The notes under the pieces were generated by a model, which was given only the letters and a program-made list of their open reading frames with translations, was not told where the DNA came from and ran no database searches. A stretch of DNA of 64,000 nt, from NCBI GenBank assembly GCA_037179385.1, contig CM074195.1, forward strand, positions 5,636,438 to 5,700,437, in the 5' to 3' direction. Of the stretch, positions 13,230 through 26,070 are shown piece by piece. A program made the translations under genes and the position numbers. Each line of letters begins with the position of its first letter. The first letter of the stretch is position 1. Source of the DNA: Holothuria scabra. Lineage: Eukaryota > Echinodermata > Holothuroidea > Aspidochirotida > Holothuriidae.

Positions 13230-14929
13230 TAGTGACATGGATAAAAATGAAATGTGAGACAAGAATTCTCACTCGATGATGATATTTGACATAACTATAT
13301 AATCCTCCACAAGATATAAGCAGAGATGAGGCAAGTAGTATGCTGATACATTTTATGCTATCAAAAATTTAAAACAAATTCTAGAATGAAACTAAGTGAC
13401 AAATAATCACTGTAGAGCACATTGAAACTGTAAAGCAGAAACACCAATCTAGACAGACACCAATGTTTAAAGTTGTGTTCAACAAAATTCCTTATACAAA
13501 CACACTATTTGTTCAATTCCACCAGCTTCTATGTAAAGGACACTAATTTCTGAAGGGTGTCAATGTACAGTATTTCTAAGATGACTTTCAGTTTAGAAAC
13601 TTGATCAGTGTACATGAACTTCTCCATCTCCAGACAATGGCTAGGCAAACAACTTTTATTTGTGGTCAGATGAGACAAGATAATGTGGACAGTAATTTTA
13701 TGCTGGATTTAGCAGAGGTGTGACTTTCATGGAGGTCTGACATTTTGACCAAAAATAGAGTACTGAATGCCTGCAGGGAATGGCAGGAAATAGGAGTATA
13801 TACAAACAATGGGCTGTCATGGTTATGTACTGAGATAAAAATAAGCTTTCTTCAGAGGGTTTACAAGAGTCAATTAACACCACTTATACAGTAAAAAGCT
13901 TAAGTCAATTGAGCTGTATGTTTGTATGAGGTAATCCTTCAGGACACTGTTGTGGGGATAACTGGCAGTCAACTGTGAAAAATAAGGCCAGATAACTGTG
14001 ACCAAATGGCAAAGAATGGGTCAGTCACAATTTGATTCACTCTATTAGGCAATGACAGTTCATGTGCGCTGAAGGGTATTTGATACCAAATGATCAGTAT
14101 AAATTAGGTTCTTTTTTTGCAAAGCTAATTAACTGTGGTATATCTAATTAATCAATTCCCATTTCCAATTCATGCATGCTTGCATGCACATGTCCTTGTG
14201 AGGACAGTAGGCGCAAAGATTGCCAAATATTAGCACCTTTTGCCACTAAATTTAATGTTTTCTTCAGGTTTTTCTTTAAGATTATTGAAAAAGCAATGTA
14301 AGTATGTTATAAAAGGGATTCTTGTGCATCACACAGAATACTCTGTTCAAAGTTTACACTTATGAAGTTCCACATCAGTCATCTACTTAGTGTGCATAGA
14401 AGCATCTTCTAATATTTTCAGACTATGTCCCTAATGACCCTTGTACAGACTGTTTAAACTCACATGTTCCACATCAGTTTCATGAAAATCTATTTACTTG
14501 TGGCTGCAAAATAAGCATACCCATGAGCATTGAAGCATGTATGCTAACCTGATGAACACATTTTGCCTTTTAAGATTTTATATTTTGCTCTGCCCACTTT
14601 TCATGTATTAATACTTGGAACTTAATGTAATAACAGGGTACAATTTCATGCCAGAATCAACATACTGCACAGTGTTCTACCATGTGATGTGCCTTTTTGT
14701 GCACCTAAGACCTTCTTCCTATGAGTTTGCTTCAGTACTTTACAAATACATTTTCAAAATTACCTCACTAAAGAATTTACATAGTGAAGTTAATGAACTG
14801 TTCCAAACAAATTATATACCTATGCCTTTTACATTACCCATGCCAAATTATTCGCACTTTCACCCTAACCGTCAGATATTAACTTCAACAGTTATACTCT
14901 TTGAGATGTAGTGTTTGCAAGGTTTAGAT

Positions 14930-15527
14930 GTTTTGAACTCTGATGACCCCAAATGACCTTGACATCCAATAAAAACAATAGGGGTCATCTACTCAATATG
15001 GACAATCCACTTGGTAAATATGAGATTCCTGGCAGTTACCTTTCTTGGACATATGGTGTTTACAAGTTTTTGAGCTTTTCATCTCTAATGACCCCAAATG
15101 ACCTTTGACCTCCACCAAAAATAATGGTGATCATCTACTTAATATGGGCAATCCACCTGCTATGTATGAGATCCCTCACCTATTCCCTTCTTGAGATACA
15201 GTGTTTACAAGATTTTGACCTTTTTTCCTCTGGTGACCCCAGATGACCTTTGACCTCCATCAAAAACAATAGGGACCATCTACTCAATATGGACAATCAG
15301 CATGGTAAGTATGAGATTGCTCACATTTTTCCTTCTGGAGATATCGTGTTTACAAGCAATTTCCAAGGTATTTACATTTTGACCTCTGGTGGCCCCAAAT
15401 GACCTTTGATCTCTACCAAAAAAAATAGGGACCATCTACTCAATGTGGACATTCTACATGCCAAGTCTGAGATCCCTGGGGGTTACCCTTCTTGAGATAT
15501 CGTGTTTACAAGCAGGCGTCACACACA

Positions 15528-15566
<39 letters not shown>

Positions 15567-15617
15567 ACACACGACATCACCATCGCATAGATTCCTTGCC
15601 TGCCTTCGGCAAGGAAT
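14930..15617 (+). repeat. 145-bp tandem array with (CA)n tract and terminal hairpin
   Basis: Units are marked by the aaatgacctttga word at about 14951, 15096, 15241 and 15397, so the period is 145 bp and then 156 bp. After the last unit comes a tandem (CA) tract (15521-15573), then gcatag and a hairpin, gattccttgcc-tgccttc-ggcaaggaatc, and aaaaatgag. The same order occurs at 38.3-38.6 and 40.1-41.9 kb. Each unit has a TGACCTTTGACC-type site. No frame. Confidence 0.8.
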
Positions 15618-16214
15618 CAAAAATGAGTATGTGGTTGTTCCCATGGTAACATTAACAACTTTTATCAGTACAGTATCTTTTACGGTATCGTGATAATATA
15701 AATGAAAAATATTGTGAATTAAATAAGACCAGCAGACCTTGGAGTTAGAAATTATAATGCAAGTACTTTATTGCTTGTCCATATTTCAAAACTTTAAACT
15801 TAAATTACTTTAAAAGGTGAAGGTTAAAATAAATTCAGTGACAGGATGTCAACAGGCCTGAGTGAACAACAAAACCATAAAAGATACAGTATCTTACACA
15901 AGACATATGCATGCCCTGCAGTACTTACGTAACTGCCATTCAAGACAATGGTAGACTAAAGTATGTAACTCAGAAACCATGTATGCATTACAAAGCTGCA
16001 AAAGTCAACCAAACGTATTTTGAACATGCCAACTATGTTAAAATTTAAATTGTTTCAAGTGACACTTTTAACAGACATTTCCATGCACAGATATAAGTTT
16101 TATAACTAACACATAAAAATTAGACCATTTGAAATAATTTTTTTAAAGTTCTATCAAACCTTCATTAAAATTTCACACTGCAACTCTTAATTTTCCTGCT
16201 ATCGGTTTGTTAGT

Positions 16215-16385
16215 TGCAGTTTTAAAGACCAGGTTCCAACCTACTGGTTTAAGTCGAGCTGGTTCCGGCTTTTTTTTCCAGTTGTGGCACTTCGTTGCTT
16301 ATGTGGAGCATCATGGCAGTAGGTTCCATTTTTAGAGTCTTTGGTATGACTCGACCTGGGAATAGAACCCAGGCCTTCCACATGA
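16215..16385 (-). repeat. SINE-like copy, family C
   Basis: On the minus strand the word gggttctattcccaggtcg resembles an RNA polymerase III B box (GGTTCRANTCC, one mismatch). It is followed by aaagactctaaaaatggaac and ccacaactggaaaaaaaagc. Confidence 0.6.
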
Positions 16386-16387
16386 TG

Positions 16388-16572
16388 CATGGCTGGAAAA
16401 AACCAGCAATTCGGGAAAGCTCATTGAAGGGAAATTTTGGTATTTGGAGGGAAATTTGACTACTTTTGTATGTGTGAACATGCAAAGTCTTTGGGAAATT
16501 TTGATTTGCTTGCTGAGAAATTTGATTTCAATGATTTGCTTGCAGGGAAATTGACATTTTTTCCAGCCCTGC
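16388..16572. repeat. CCAGC-ended short element next to a SINE-like copy
   Basis: Starts catggctggaaaaaac and ends gacattttttccagccctg, which are inverted. The interior is made of gggaaattt words. The same element follows family C at 8690-8885. Confidence 0.55.
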
Positions 16573-16810
16573 ACGTACCGCGTCATGCTATTGGAGATAC
16601 CCTGTACCATCCCCTTAGGAGCACCTCAAAACTATTTAGCTGATAGACCTATACTGAAAGATCAAAACTTTTGCCTTTCACTCTGTTTCTGATTTGCCTA
16701 CATTGTAGATTAATTGTGGTAGCAGTTATCCACATTACAATGGAAGTATTTGTTTCAGGAGGAGAATATAGCTTTGTTAAAACAAAATGGGAAAGTAGGT
16801 ATCCTCAACT

Positions 16811-17112
16811 TTAAAGGCCCAGTTCTCTCACCCCAAACAGTACCAATTTATTCTCCTAACCTTCTTACTTAAGCCCCTCCCACAATTGTCTGAAATTCAT
16901 CCTCACCCAGATACAATCTCAGTTTATTGCTTCAAGGTGAGTGTAGAAAAACTCAATGTATCAAAACACTCTCAGTACCATGTCATGTGTAAAATAAGCT
17001 TTGGTACCCTGCATTGTTTGAATTAGCTGTCAATCAAAGAGCTGAGCCAATTGAGAATTTTGGTACATCCGTACTGAATTGTAGTTTGGAGTGAGAGGTT
17101 TGGCCCTTAAAG
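16811..17112 (+). repeat. Short TTAA-type element, family A
   Basis: About 300 bp. The ends are inverted: TTAAAGGCCCAGTTCTCTCA at the left, and GAGAGGTTTGGCCCTTAA at the right. It has a fixed interior (aagcccctcccacaattgtc, tgaaattcatcctcacccag, gctgtcaatcaaagagctga) and no frame. TTAA at both ends looks like the target duplication of a piggyBac-type non-autonomous element. Confidence 0.75.
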
Positions 17113-17340
17113 TGTGAAAATGGTCACCCCAATCTTGTTTTGAAGCATCAGCTAAATCTCACAGTACCATTTTACTCTTATTTCTCCTCAAATAATTTTT
17201 TTGTAATATTTTAGGACTTCAATATATTGCTTGCATATTCCAAGATAAACCAAGCAGTTACACCTAGTAAATTTAATTGGAGTAGAGAAATATTGTCACA
17301 TGACTCTGTAATATCTTCTTCAGGGCACAGAATTATCTTT
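17113..17340 (+). repeat. Dispersed repeat D, eroded, directly after family A
   Basis: Holds ttttgaagcatcagctaaat, ttttaggacttcaatatatt, cctagtaaatttaattggag and attgtcacatgactctgta. Confidence 0.5.
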
Positions 17341-17689
17341 TGTTGGGAACATATGAAGTACTGTATATACAATGTTTTTTTCTCAGACCGTACCATAATT
17401 TTGATGAACAAAACAGAAAACCAATTTCTTTTAATTCCTTTTATTTCCTTGATCAAAATAATATCCCCCCCCCCTCACCTCACACCAAAAAAATTAAGTC
17501 CATGGTTTGGAGATAGATTGTACAATCAAGTCCATTCAGAATAATATTTGCTAATTCATTTAAAATTTTGTCAAAATACTTTTGAAAATGCTCCTTTTTT
17601 TTTAAACCAAAACAAAAAATCCACAAAATATCAAAAAAACAATGGGTTAGTTAGTCAGTTAGATGCAGTTTCTAACCAACTGGTTTATT

Positions 17690-18215
17690 AGTTGCATCAA
17701 GTTTGAATGTGTTACTGGGGTATTGTGGTGAAATTTACATTGAAATCCAATGCATGTTTTTTAAGATATGAGCAGGTAAAGTTGTCAGATTTTCAATAAA
17801 AAATGTATTTGAAGCAAGCACGTATGACATCACATCTACATAATAACCAACTAGCTGTCTTTTGTTTCTATTTAAACTTTAAAACCAATTTCCCCCTCCA
17901 CAATCATGAATGTGACTGCATGAGAGGCATGGGAAAATGACCTTCACAACCCTGATGAGGAGATCCCGCCCCTATTAATTGCAAGGTCAACACAACAATC
18001 AGAAAAAACAAAGGAAAACAAAACAGTCCTTGTCAATATGAAGAAGTGAATAACTTTTGCTCTTCTCAAACTCTCTTTTGGAACATAAATCCGGAGACTT
18101 CATTTAATGATATCTTGAGAAATTTCATGTTTGATTTGAATGGAAGTTTCGCCACACTTTGTAGATCTTGATTTCTCTTTCAAATATGAAAATTGAATTT
18201 TTGCTTAAAGTTCGG
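17690..18215 (+). repeat. Dispersed repeat B, diverged copy
   Basis: Shares with the 42.9-kb copy the words gtgaaatttacattgaaat, agatatgagcaggtaaag, gaagcaagcacgtatgacatcaca, ccttgtcaat and gatatcttgagaaatttcatg, in the same order. Ends near ttgcttaaag. Confidence 0.7.
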
Positions 18216-18345
18216 CCAGCCATGACATGCATCCTTTTTCCCAGTTGTGTCTCACTAGCTTCTTTTCCCTAATCCAATCGCTTATGCTGGGCATTTTTTA
18301 AGTCTTTTAAGACATGGCCAAGAGCTGAACTCCAGACCTTAACTA
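18205..18345 (-). repeat. SINE-like copy, family C
   Basis: tttttcccagttgtgtctca, ccaatcgcttatgctgggca and, on the minus strand, ggagttcagctcttggccat match the family. Confidence 0.5.
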
Positions 18346-19283
18346 AACATAATTTATGAGAATACTGTTGGATATGAATGCACATGTATGTCTGACTGTT
18401 AGACTTAGTAGGTAGCCATACAGTATTGCATGAGATCTGTTTGGACTAGATCTAGACTTGATCAAGTCTGCTATCCTCACCCCCATTTGGTAAATCCCTT
18501 TAAAGCATTCATTCATCAATTTGTGACAGCAGTTGTGGAAAGATTTGAATGAGTGCAGAAAGAAAATGGTGTAGTTGTTATACATATTTCCTTTCATAAA
18601 TATTTCCTGTAACATTTTTTTGAGACTTTGGTGGAGACTGCATTACATTCAAGTAATTGTCAGACTGTCAGTCAAGGCAGATATCAAAGATCCGCTAAAG
18701 GTCACCTGGCTGGCAACATAATTGAGGTGACATTTAAAATTTCTCACATGCCTATTGTTCAGACATCTGCAGACACAGATAACTTCTCCCTTTCAAGTAC
18801 TAGAGATAAAAGTGATAAGGTCTCATATCATATACCAAGATGAAAGACGCGTCTTGCAAAGCTGAAACATTGAAACATCACCCCCAATATATTGATTTAC
18901 ATTGTGTTATATATTTCCTTTTTATTTTTTATTACATTGCGAATTTTCAAAGAATATCTTTGCTGGAGAACATTAAATTTATTTGATTATGCCGAAATTA
19001 TGTGCCCCACTTTGGGTTGCTGTCACTTGATTCAAGGATACTTAAACTATTTTGCAAACATTTTCATTGTTCTAAGAGTTAGCCAAAGATATTTATACCA
19101 CAAATATGAACTTTCTACTCAACTCACATACAGTACTTGTATATTTATCAAAATGTTAATCATTGCTGTAAGAGTATTGACAAAAATACTACACAGTAGT
19201 GGTGTGCATTCTTGCGTTTACAATGAAGTGACCTTAAAATAAAAGAAGGCGAAAAAGAGAAAACATTTTTGTTGTGCAACCTT

Positions 19284-19690
19284 TAAAGGACCAATCCTCT
19301 CACCCCAAACAATTCTTGTAGGAGTTTACCAACATTCTTAATTGGCTCAGCTCTTTGACTGACAGCTAGTTCAAACAAAACAGAGTACCAAAGCTTATAT
19401 TACACAGCATGACCTGTACTGGAAGTGTTTTGAACACTCACCCTGAAGCAATAAACTGAGATTGTGTCTGGATGAGAATGAATTTCAGACAATTGTGGGA
19501 GAGGCTTAAAGGCCCAATTCTCTCACCCCAAACAGTACCTGCAATTCTCCTAACCTAATACTCCTAACCTTCTGACTTACAGTACAGTAAGTAAGCCCCT
19601 CCCACAATTGTCTGAAATTCATCCTTATCCACACACAATTCCAGTTTATTGCTTCGTGGTGAGTATAAAAAGCTCAATCAATGAACAATT
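19284..19690. repeat. Family A: two partial copies, head to head
   Basis: 19284-19508 is a family A copy in reverse orientation. 19508-19690 is a truncated copy in forward orientation. They abut at aaaggcccaattctctcacc. The layout is an inverted pair that could fold back on itself. Confidence 0.65.
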
Positions 19691-20034
19691 GAGCCCTATG
19701 ACATGATGCACATAAAAACAAACATGGATCCCTAAATGAATCCGTACAGTCATGGGATGGTCTGGTTAAGTCAGGTATAACTTGGTTCGGTCAGCTTTAA
19801 TCTTTCAAATTCTTTGATTACATCTATCATGTGACTGAACACTTACATACTGTACCTCTTGATTACCGCAACGTCACTGAATATATCCCTTTAAAATTGC
19901 ACACCAACAATAATATTTATACCACTTTTAAAGAGGCTCATTGAGTTATAATTGATAAGTGAATGAGAGTCTCAAAGAGTCACTATCACATAGCAGTGCC
20001 TATATAGTCAGCATAACAAGTCAAGATTCAAGTC

Positions 20035-20300
20035 CAAAAGTCACAGAAAATGCTAAAATTTTGAATTTTCTTGTGTCCTGACTTGAAACGGTTTTGTACA
20101 TAATTTGAAAAAGTGTCTGGTCACGAAATTTTGAAAACCGACTTGAACCATTATTAAGCACTCACTCATAAAACAGTTATTTGTGTGTAGGGTATAGGGA
20201 TTGCCTAAGACAGACCATTTGTCATTGGTATGTGAAGAAAACTCAATAGGTTTGGAAAAATTTGTTGAATTTCATGAACCAACTCAATGAGCCAGTTTAA
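20035..20300 (+). repeat. Dispersed repeat F
   Basis: cagaaaatgctaaaattttg, tgtcctgacttgaaacggtt, tgtacataatttgaaaaag, actcactcataaaacagtta and tggtatgtgaagaaaactca. Ends at catgaaccaactcaatgagc. Confidence 0.6.
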
Positions 20301-21942
20301 GGCTTTTCAACTTGGCAGATTTCAGTGGCACTGCTCAGATTTGTCTGTATACAGAACAAAAATACAACCTATTATCCTACTTTCTAATTTTGTACATTCC
20401 AGTTTGCTTTATTGCTTCGTATTATTTGTCAGAAGAGGTATGTATGCCTCATTTACAACATTTGCAATTAGAAAACCAAGCTAAGCGATTGATCTTCCCA
20501 TAGACTGTCAAGTCTTCCTTCATTTAACTGCCTTTGTAATTTTAATAAAGCGACAAAAATACCATGCCGATGACTTAACTGCAGTCCCAGGATACTGAAA
20601 TACCCATTTATCATCCTTCATCCGTGACATCTACATACAGTTGAAATCCAACTAGTATCACAGAGGTACTATTCTGATTGATTTCGTGAAAATTCATGCA
20701 CTCAAGGCAAACTGTTTGCAGAGCGTTAATCTACTTGTTGACTGGAAAGACTTTGAGCAAACAGCCCTAGTCAGCTATGGTAAATCATTAAGACTGAATT
20801 TCTGTTTTCCATTTGAAGTGATACTTTAAAGTGTCAAGTGATGGCTCTTAGTATCTGAAAGGACCATTATAATTCAAATCAACAAAGTTTTCAAAAGGAC
20901 TGAAAAACAACAGTCACGTTTCTTACGCCATAGCACTAATAATTTCAGTATTTTGAAGAAGAGGACAAAGTAAAGTGAAGAGCTAACATTGCTACGGAGA
21001 TTTTAATATGGGATTTTGGAGACAATGGGAAAGTACAGTACTGGTAAACGATTTTTTCAGCAGAAGCTGGTGTTGTTCACACTTAAAAAAAAATCTTCAA
21101 TTACAGTCAATTGTACTACCTTTAAGTTACATTAAGTCCCCAGATGCATGTTCGCTGCAAGAAATTTTTTTGGAAAATATTGTCATTTTTCACAGCCAGT
21201 GGAAAAAATTTCAAACTCAAAGAAAATACAGGGGTCATTTCCTATTTTGCTTCTGTTTTTTTTTTGTCACTTTTTTTTTGTCTCTTGGTAATCAAAATAT
21301 TTATGAATTTACTGCAACTTATCTGACCCATCTCAAAGTCATCGCCTGCCATGAATTTTACAATACCAAACAGAAAAAAACAAGTTAAACTCCAAAATTT
21401 CAGACAATTAAATCTAGAAAGAGGAACCAAACAGATTTTGGTTTCCTATTAGCCAATATACTGCAGAGAAATGACTAATAATCATACCTGTAGTAAATAC
21501 AGTACTGCCAGCAAGCAATCAGTTGACTGTCAACTTAATGTTTGATGATCTAGTTGAACCTTTAGAATTTTTGGCTGGATTCAACTTAGTAAGCCCATCC
21601 CATGGGTGGGACTTCCTTTTGAAATCAGATCCACTGTTCAAAAATCATTCTGCTATCCTGCCAGGGATACTCATCACCTCATGGCAACCAAGTTCATATT
21701 GATTAACCATCTGTGAGAGGTACATCCTTTAAAGTGGAGGACAACCAAAAGGATTTGGTTCATTCATGAATGTGTGAAGTTGGTCCACTAGTTGAGGATT
21801 AAAGACCATCCTGGGTTGACGTGACCAACTTTAATTGTTACCATGGTTCCAGCGAAGTTCACGACGAAAAAGCAACTTGATCAATGGCATGGGTCAACTA
21901 ACGTCAAACTCACCTTGGTAAGTCGAAAACGTGCCCATAATG
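20301..21942. other. Non-coding; chance frame at 21008-21388
   Basis: The 126-codon plus-strand frame at 21008 is low-complexity (Phe-rich over T runs) and shows no domain. The frame at 21843 ends at a gtaagt-like site but runs into repeat E, so I do not call it an exon. Confidence 0.45.
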
Positions 21943-22302
21943 AAATGTTCTTTTTTAATTTTTTGTTACATCCTCCTTCTCTGCCTGATTACCTGTTGTT
22001 TCCTCAGGGAAGAAATGAAGCCAACTAAACACACACTTGATATAGTCAGGTTTCACATCTGATTAATTGACAACAACACATATATCAAAATACATAACAA
22101 GTTAGGTAACACTTAGGGTTAGCTAACAGGTGAGTCAAGCATATGTTAATTGCTCTTCACACAGTATGAACACAATGAAAGCATGCATAGCTCGTTTTGA
22201 GGGCACAGATCATGTAAAAAACTAAGAATACCAGATTCACCCTACATTGCCTTTGATCTACTGGGGTGTTTGACTGTTTGTGTTGCTTTCTCAAGAAACA
22301 AC
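21943..22302 (+). repeat. Dispersed repeat E, forward copy
   Basis: The reverse complement of 29203-29527. Shared words are ctctgcctgattacct, cacatctgattaattga, gagggcacagatcatg and gcctttgatctactggggtg. It lies downstream of the CAMTA exon at 23.2 kb in gene sense. Confidence 0.75.
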
Positions 22303-23174
22303 ATCATGGCATGGAACTTTTTCTGGCAGTTTTGTAGGGAGTAGAAGGTGTTAATGCATGCCTTCATTACCAATCTACTAAAATTCTGCAAATGAAGAAA
22401 AATTTCGGAATAACTAAATGCCAGTATGAGAAAGATTGGTGTACAGATGAAAATAAAAACAGGACAGTTTTGGTGCAATGTTTCCTAGCTGAAAACCTGC
22501 CAAACAAACTTCTAAAATTATATCCTGTTGGTACTGTTTGAGTTTTACACTCTTAGCAAAAGTGATACTTAAAGCAGGATTAAGTTACTCGGCTCTCTGG
22601 CAAGGAGAGTAGCACCTCTGAGGTCGAGTCTGGTACCTACAGTGAAAGTAAAGTCCAACCCAGTCAACAGATGAGTTTCATGCAGGTGAATGATCACATG
22701 TGGTTCTTATTTTTAATCCTTATGATGCTGTAGATAAGGGCGCTATGCACATTAATATCTACACCAAAAATGGTGCAGAAGATCGGCTTTCTTAGCTTGT
22801 CAAGTAGATTGTGGTGGTCGTCAACTATTGAACAGCTACAACTTTTCTTCTCAAGGAGAACATAACTGTAACAACACAGCTAATTCTAGAAGCAATGTAG
22901 AGCACCACCAACTTGATTCAGCAAATCCATATTGATGTGCTGAATATTCATGACCAAAGGAGAAACAGCAGCAAATCCTCATGCCTTGTTTTATAAGGTA
23001 TTGCATTCATATCTCGAGACATGTATACCATACCTGACAAGGCTAGGGTAGGTTTCGAGACAATGAGGAAAGGTTAGGGAATACGTACTACAAGTCTTCA
23101 GACACAGTATCATACATGATATCATGTTACTCATTGGGTGGAAACAAGGAATCTAAGAATATTCCAGACCATAC

Positions 23175-23310
23175 CTCTTCACCTTTGACCTTCAACTTCA
23201 TATGATCCTCCCTGGTACTCTTCCCTTCCTTCCTTTTCTTCCAGACAAATCCATCATGGCGGAACTTCACCCGTTTCCGGTTATAGAGAAAGATGGAGCC
23301 AGTATGAGGT
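23175..23310 (-). CDS. CAMTA: CAMTA exon, CG-1 domain core
   Basis: This 136-bp exon encodes the most conserved stretch of CG-1: RPHTGSIFLYNRKRVKFRHD, then GFVW and KKRKEGKSTREDHMKLKVKG, then EE. The basic KKRK, the STREDHMKLKV block and LYNRK are diagnostic of animal CAMTA. The acceptor is strong (gttttttgtctcccctcag) and the donor is gag/gtatgg. It enters in phase 2, completing the Arg codon begun in the exon at 44251-44318, and leaves in phase 0. The reading frame continues past the donor only into unrelated residues and a stop, which supports splicing there. CG-1 is the sequence-specific DNA-binding domain, acting in the nucleus. The intron upstream is about 20.9 kb and the one downstream about 19.5 kb, so the short exon is isolated in repeat-rich intron. 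Confidence 0.95.
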
Positions 23311-24324
23311 CTGAGGGGAGACAAAAAACCATCCCATTTTAAAAAGAAACAGAGAGATTTTCAATATTCAAACCCCTAGCTATGAAAGCCCTTCTTATTG
23401 CTCTTGACAGTTCTAATCAATTCATTCAGGAAAGGCCCTGAAGGATGAGGTACCACCTTACCTGAAAAGAAAAATTTTAAAAAGTCCTTCACTGTGACAC
23501 TATACTGTCTGCAAAAGCTGAATCTCAAGTTGTTTAACTTTTCCAGTCACGTACATGTTTCAGAAGAAATGATCACAAAATCAATATGCACACAGAATGA
23601 TATTCTAACAGTTCTATCAATATGCACACGGACATGTTGTAACGTACACGTTAAAGTTTAAGACCGCCACTGCCTGCAGCTGGTGCAAAACAATTATAAA
23701 TTGTTGTTAAACGACAAAGTAACATTTTTGTAATATTACAGTAACTTATGAATATGATGTATATATGTGGTTGGTTAAATTTCTTCCACAGTTCCTTTCT
23801 ACACAGGATTTATACCATAACACGTAGGAAGGCAGACTCATAAAAGCTGCAAAGCCCCTTGGTTATGAAGTCCTTCCAGTAAATACCAACTATTAAACTA
23901 TTAGACATGTTCCAAGGCTTGGGAAGGTGCAAAATGATTTCCTCTTCATACAGAAGAAATTCCCTTCATTGTGTTAATAATTTCAATGAAAGAAATACAA
24001 ACAATACACCCAACAATGGAAACTTAATAAAACATTGTTGTCATGCCATTTTCCTTACAAGATTCTTTGTTTTTTTTAATTTAATTTTTTATTTTGCTAA
24101 TTTAATTTTTTTATCAATTTGATTTAGCTTTCTCATGCCTACTGTAGTACAGATTCACACATTTTGTGCCAGTGCAACTGGACAGAAAAATAAACTCTAC
24201 TTGCTTGAAGGGGGCTGCATGAGGGAAATGCCAAAATGTGTATGAAAAATCTTAAATTAGTTGAACCAGAATGCCTGTCTCCTTGCATGCCTGCCTTTTT
24301 GTCTGTCTGTGTGTCTCCATCAGG

Positions 24325-24425
24325 GTTTTCCCCGGGCGTTTTGAACGTCGCGGCCCGCGACGTTCAAGCTTCAAAACCAAGGAGGCCACGACATTCAAAA
24401 AACGGCCACGATGTTCAAAATTGCT
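24325..24425. repeat. GC-rich palindrome and related repeat
   Basis: 24341-24367 is a 27-base palindrome around ttgaacgtcgcgg. It is preceded by cagggttttccccgggcg and a gtctgtctgt tract. A related piece, in opposite sense, lies at 26990-27085 (gcgcgacgttcaattctaaa, cccagggaaaaccctg, then (ctgt)n), so both ends belong to one repeat family. Confidence 0.5.
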
Positions 24426-24999
24426 GCCAGCTAGCCTCCATAATTTTTCTTCTTTCTGTCAACGACAGCTTTTGTTGTTAATACAATAAACGACAAAATC
24501 ATTGACTTATTTGTAAAACTACAACTAACTTTTTTAATTTCCATGCACATGCGAGTCGGAGCTCTGTACGTATATCCCATAGGGCCTACTATTGAACGAG
24601 TAACAACATAGTATTATTATAATTAACTAGCTTGCACTTGCCGTCGTAGGCTTGTATCAGGAAAATGTTTTGCTCACTCCGGAGCACGGCAGCCATGAGG
24701 CAAAACACGACTTGCATGACCAAAACACATACGCCCGCCTTGGGCAGGTTAGAGGCGGGGCTAATGTCTCAGATTTGCGAAATTATCAGTCAAACGAACG
24801 AACCATGTCATTGTATCTTCACGATGTAATCCCACATATTTCCTGTTACTTCGTTCTTAAAACATACGACACGATTGTTTTGCCCGGCTACAACCAAAGT
24901 TGGGAAATTCGATCGTAGCAAAAATGCAATGGGAGCATTAGAATTCTATGCGAAGACGGTTGGTTTCTACATGTTTTTCCTACACAGTAAAACTGCATA

Positions 25000-26070
25000 G
25001 ACGATGTCACAAGTATGATTGGCTGATTAAACGAAATAATGAACCAATCACGATGTTTAGAGGTAACTTAAAATAAGTGCGATGGACCTTACGTGTATGA
25101 TGTCATAGAACCCTTGTTTTCCCAACATGTTTTCATGAAAAGATCGGGACACACACAATCTGTGATTGCTTGCAGCCACGTGCTCCATTGCTTTTATAAA
25201 TTCTGGCACTCACTTGATCATTACTCCCGATTATTTGCAAACTGAAAAAGGGGTTAAAATATGCTAGAAACTTGCCCTTAGTTTTGTTAAATTCCTGTAA
25301 ACTTAATCCTTTAACTTCCTGCCAAAACTTGTTGCATTGATAATCACAAACGTAAAATTTTACCCCTGCCATGGAAGTGATCGTTTGATATATTCCGCTA
25401 TAACCCTGTAGTATTACATGGAATTAGATTTAGAGTTGCATTCAATGTCTTTTCCTAGCTTATCGCAAAAAGCGCCGCATAAGTTGCTGTACAAACTGTT
25501 CTGCACAAAGCAGACTATCGAGCTGCAGTGTTTCGCCTCTTTTTAATCCCAAAGCTTAGCATACATGTCTGTGGATGTTTTGTACACGTAGCTCCTAGAA
25601 TCTTGTGAAGTCCAGTGATTATTATCTTGCATTAATTAAGTAATTCCCAGCATTCCTTCCGGCTGTAATGTTATTTACAGAAGGACTTGTGCAATGTTGT
25701 CATATTACGTCATTGCAAACAAAAACCGTGATGCACGTGGTCTCGTGAAGCAAAATTCTTGGCACACGCATGCAGTAGACTTCCGTGCGTGTCCGTTTTT
25801 TCCGCCAAACAAGGCATCATGTTTTGCTTGGTGACATCATATGCATACGACCCATTTCAAAATTTAAATTGGTCCCTGCATCGTGATTGGTTCAATTGCA
25901 TTGATTCTAGCCAGCCAATCACACTTCGCGCCTTCGCCTATGTGATTTAGTGTGTGAAAATACTCGGTCTCGAGACAAGTTTTCCCATTGAGTTTGTGTT
26001 ACGACGATCGCACTGCCAATGCTTATATAGCCGGCTAGCGAAGCAGGGCGAGCCCCGTGCCAAATTCACC
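25000..26070 (+). promoter_or_regulatory. Candidate promoter region, CCAAT-rich, with TATA box
   Basis: This stretch has more CpG than its surroundings and no recognised repeat. CCAAT or its complement occurs near 25019, 25043, 25868, 25886, 25915 and 26016. A TATA-like gcttatatag is at 26021-26030, and the first ATG with a good context (caccatga) is at 26071. It lies antisense inside a CAMTA intron. Function is inferred only from these words. Confidence 0.35.

Larger units (their letters stand above)
8890..14925. other. Mostly empty intron sequence
   Basis: Apart from repeat F at 10.5 kb, the worn array at 12.1 kb and homopolymer runs, I see no structure and no exon. Confidence 0.45.
3634..23174 (-). 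other. CAMTA intron of about 19.5 kb
   Basis: This interval lies between the second and third visible CG-1 exons, joined in phase 0. It holds the 1.45-kb inverted-repeat element at 5.7-7.2 kb, two 145-bp arrays, several short dispersed repeats and no other recognised exon. The donor is gtatgg at 23174 and the acceptor ends in ttccag at 3634. Confidence 0.85.

Noticed and set aside
15443..15693. His/Thr-rich plus-strand frames
   Set aside because: Translation of the (CA)n tract.
21008..21388. 126-codon plus-strand frame
   Set aside because: Its Phe-rich end is read over T runs, there is no domain, no promoter or splice evidence, and it lies in an intron.
21843..21918. Possible exon ending ttg/gtaagt
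   Set aside because: No domain, no partner exon, and the following sequence is repeat E.
22590..22635. tRNA-like segment (ggctctctggcaaggagagt)
   Set aside because: A B-box-like word is present, but I could not fold a cloverleaf; it is more likely a SINE remnant.
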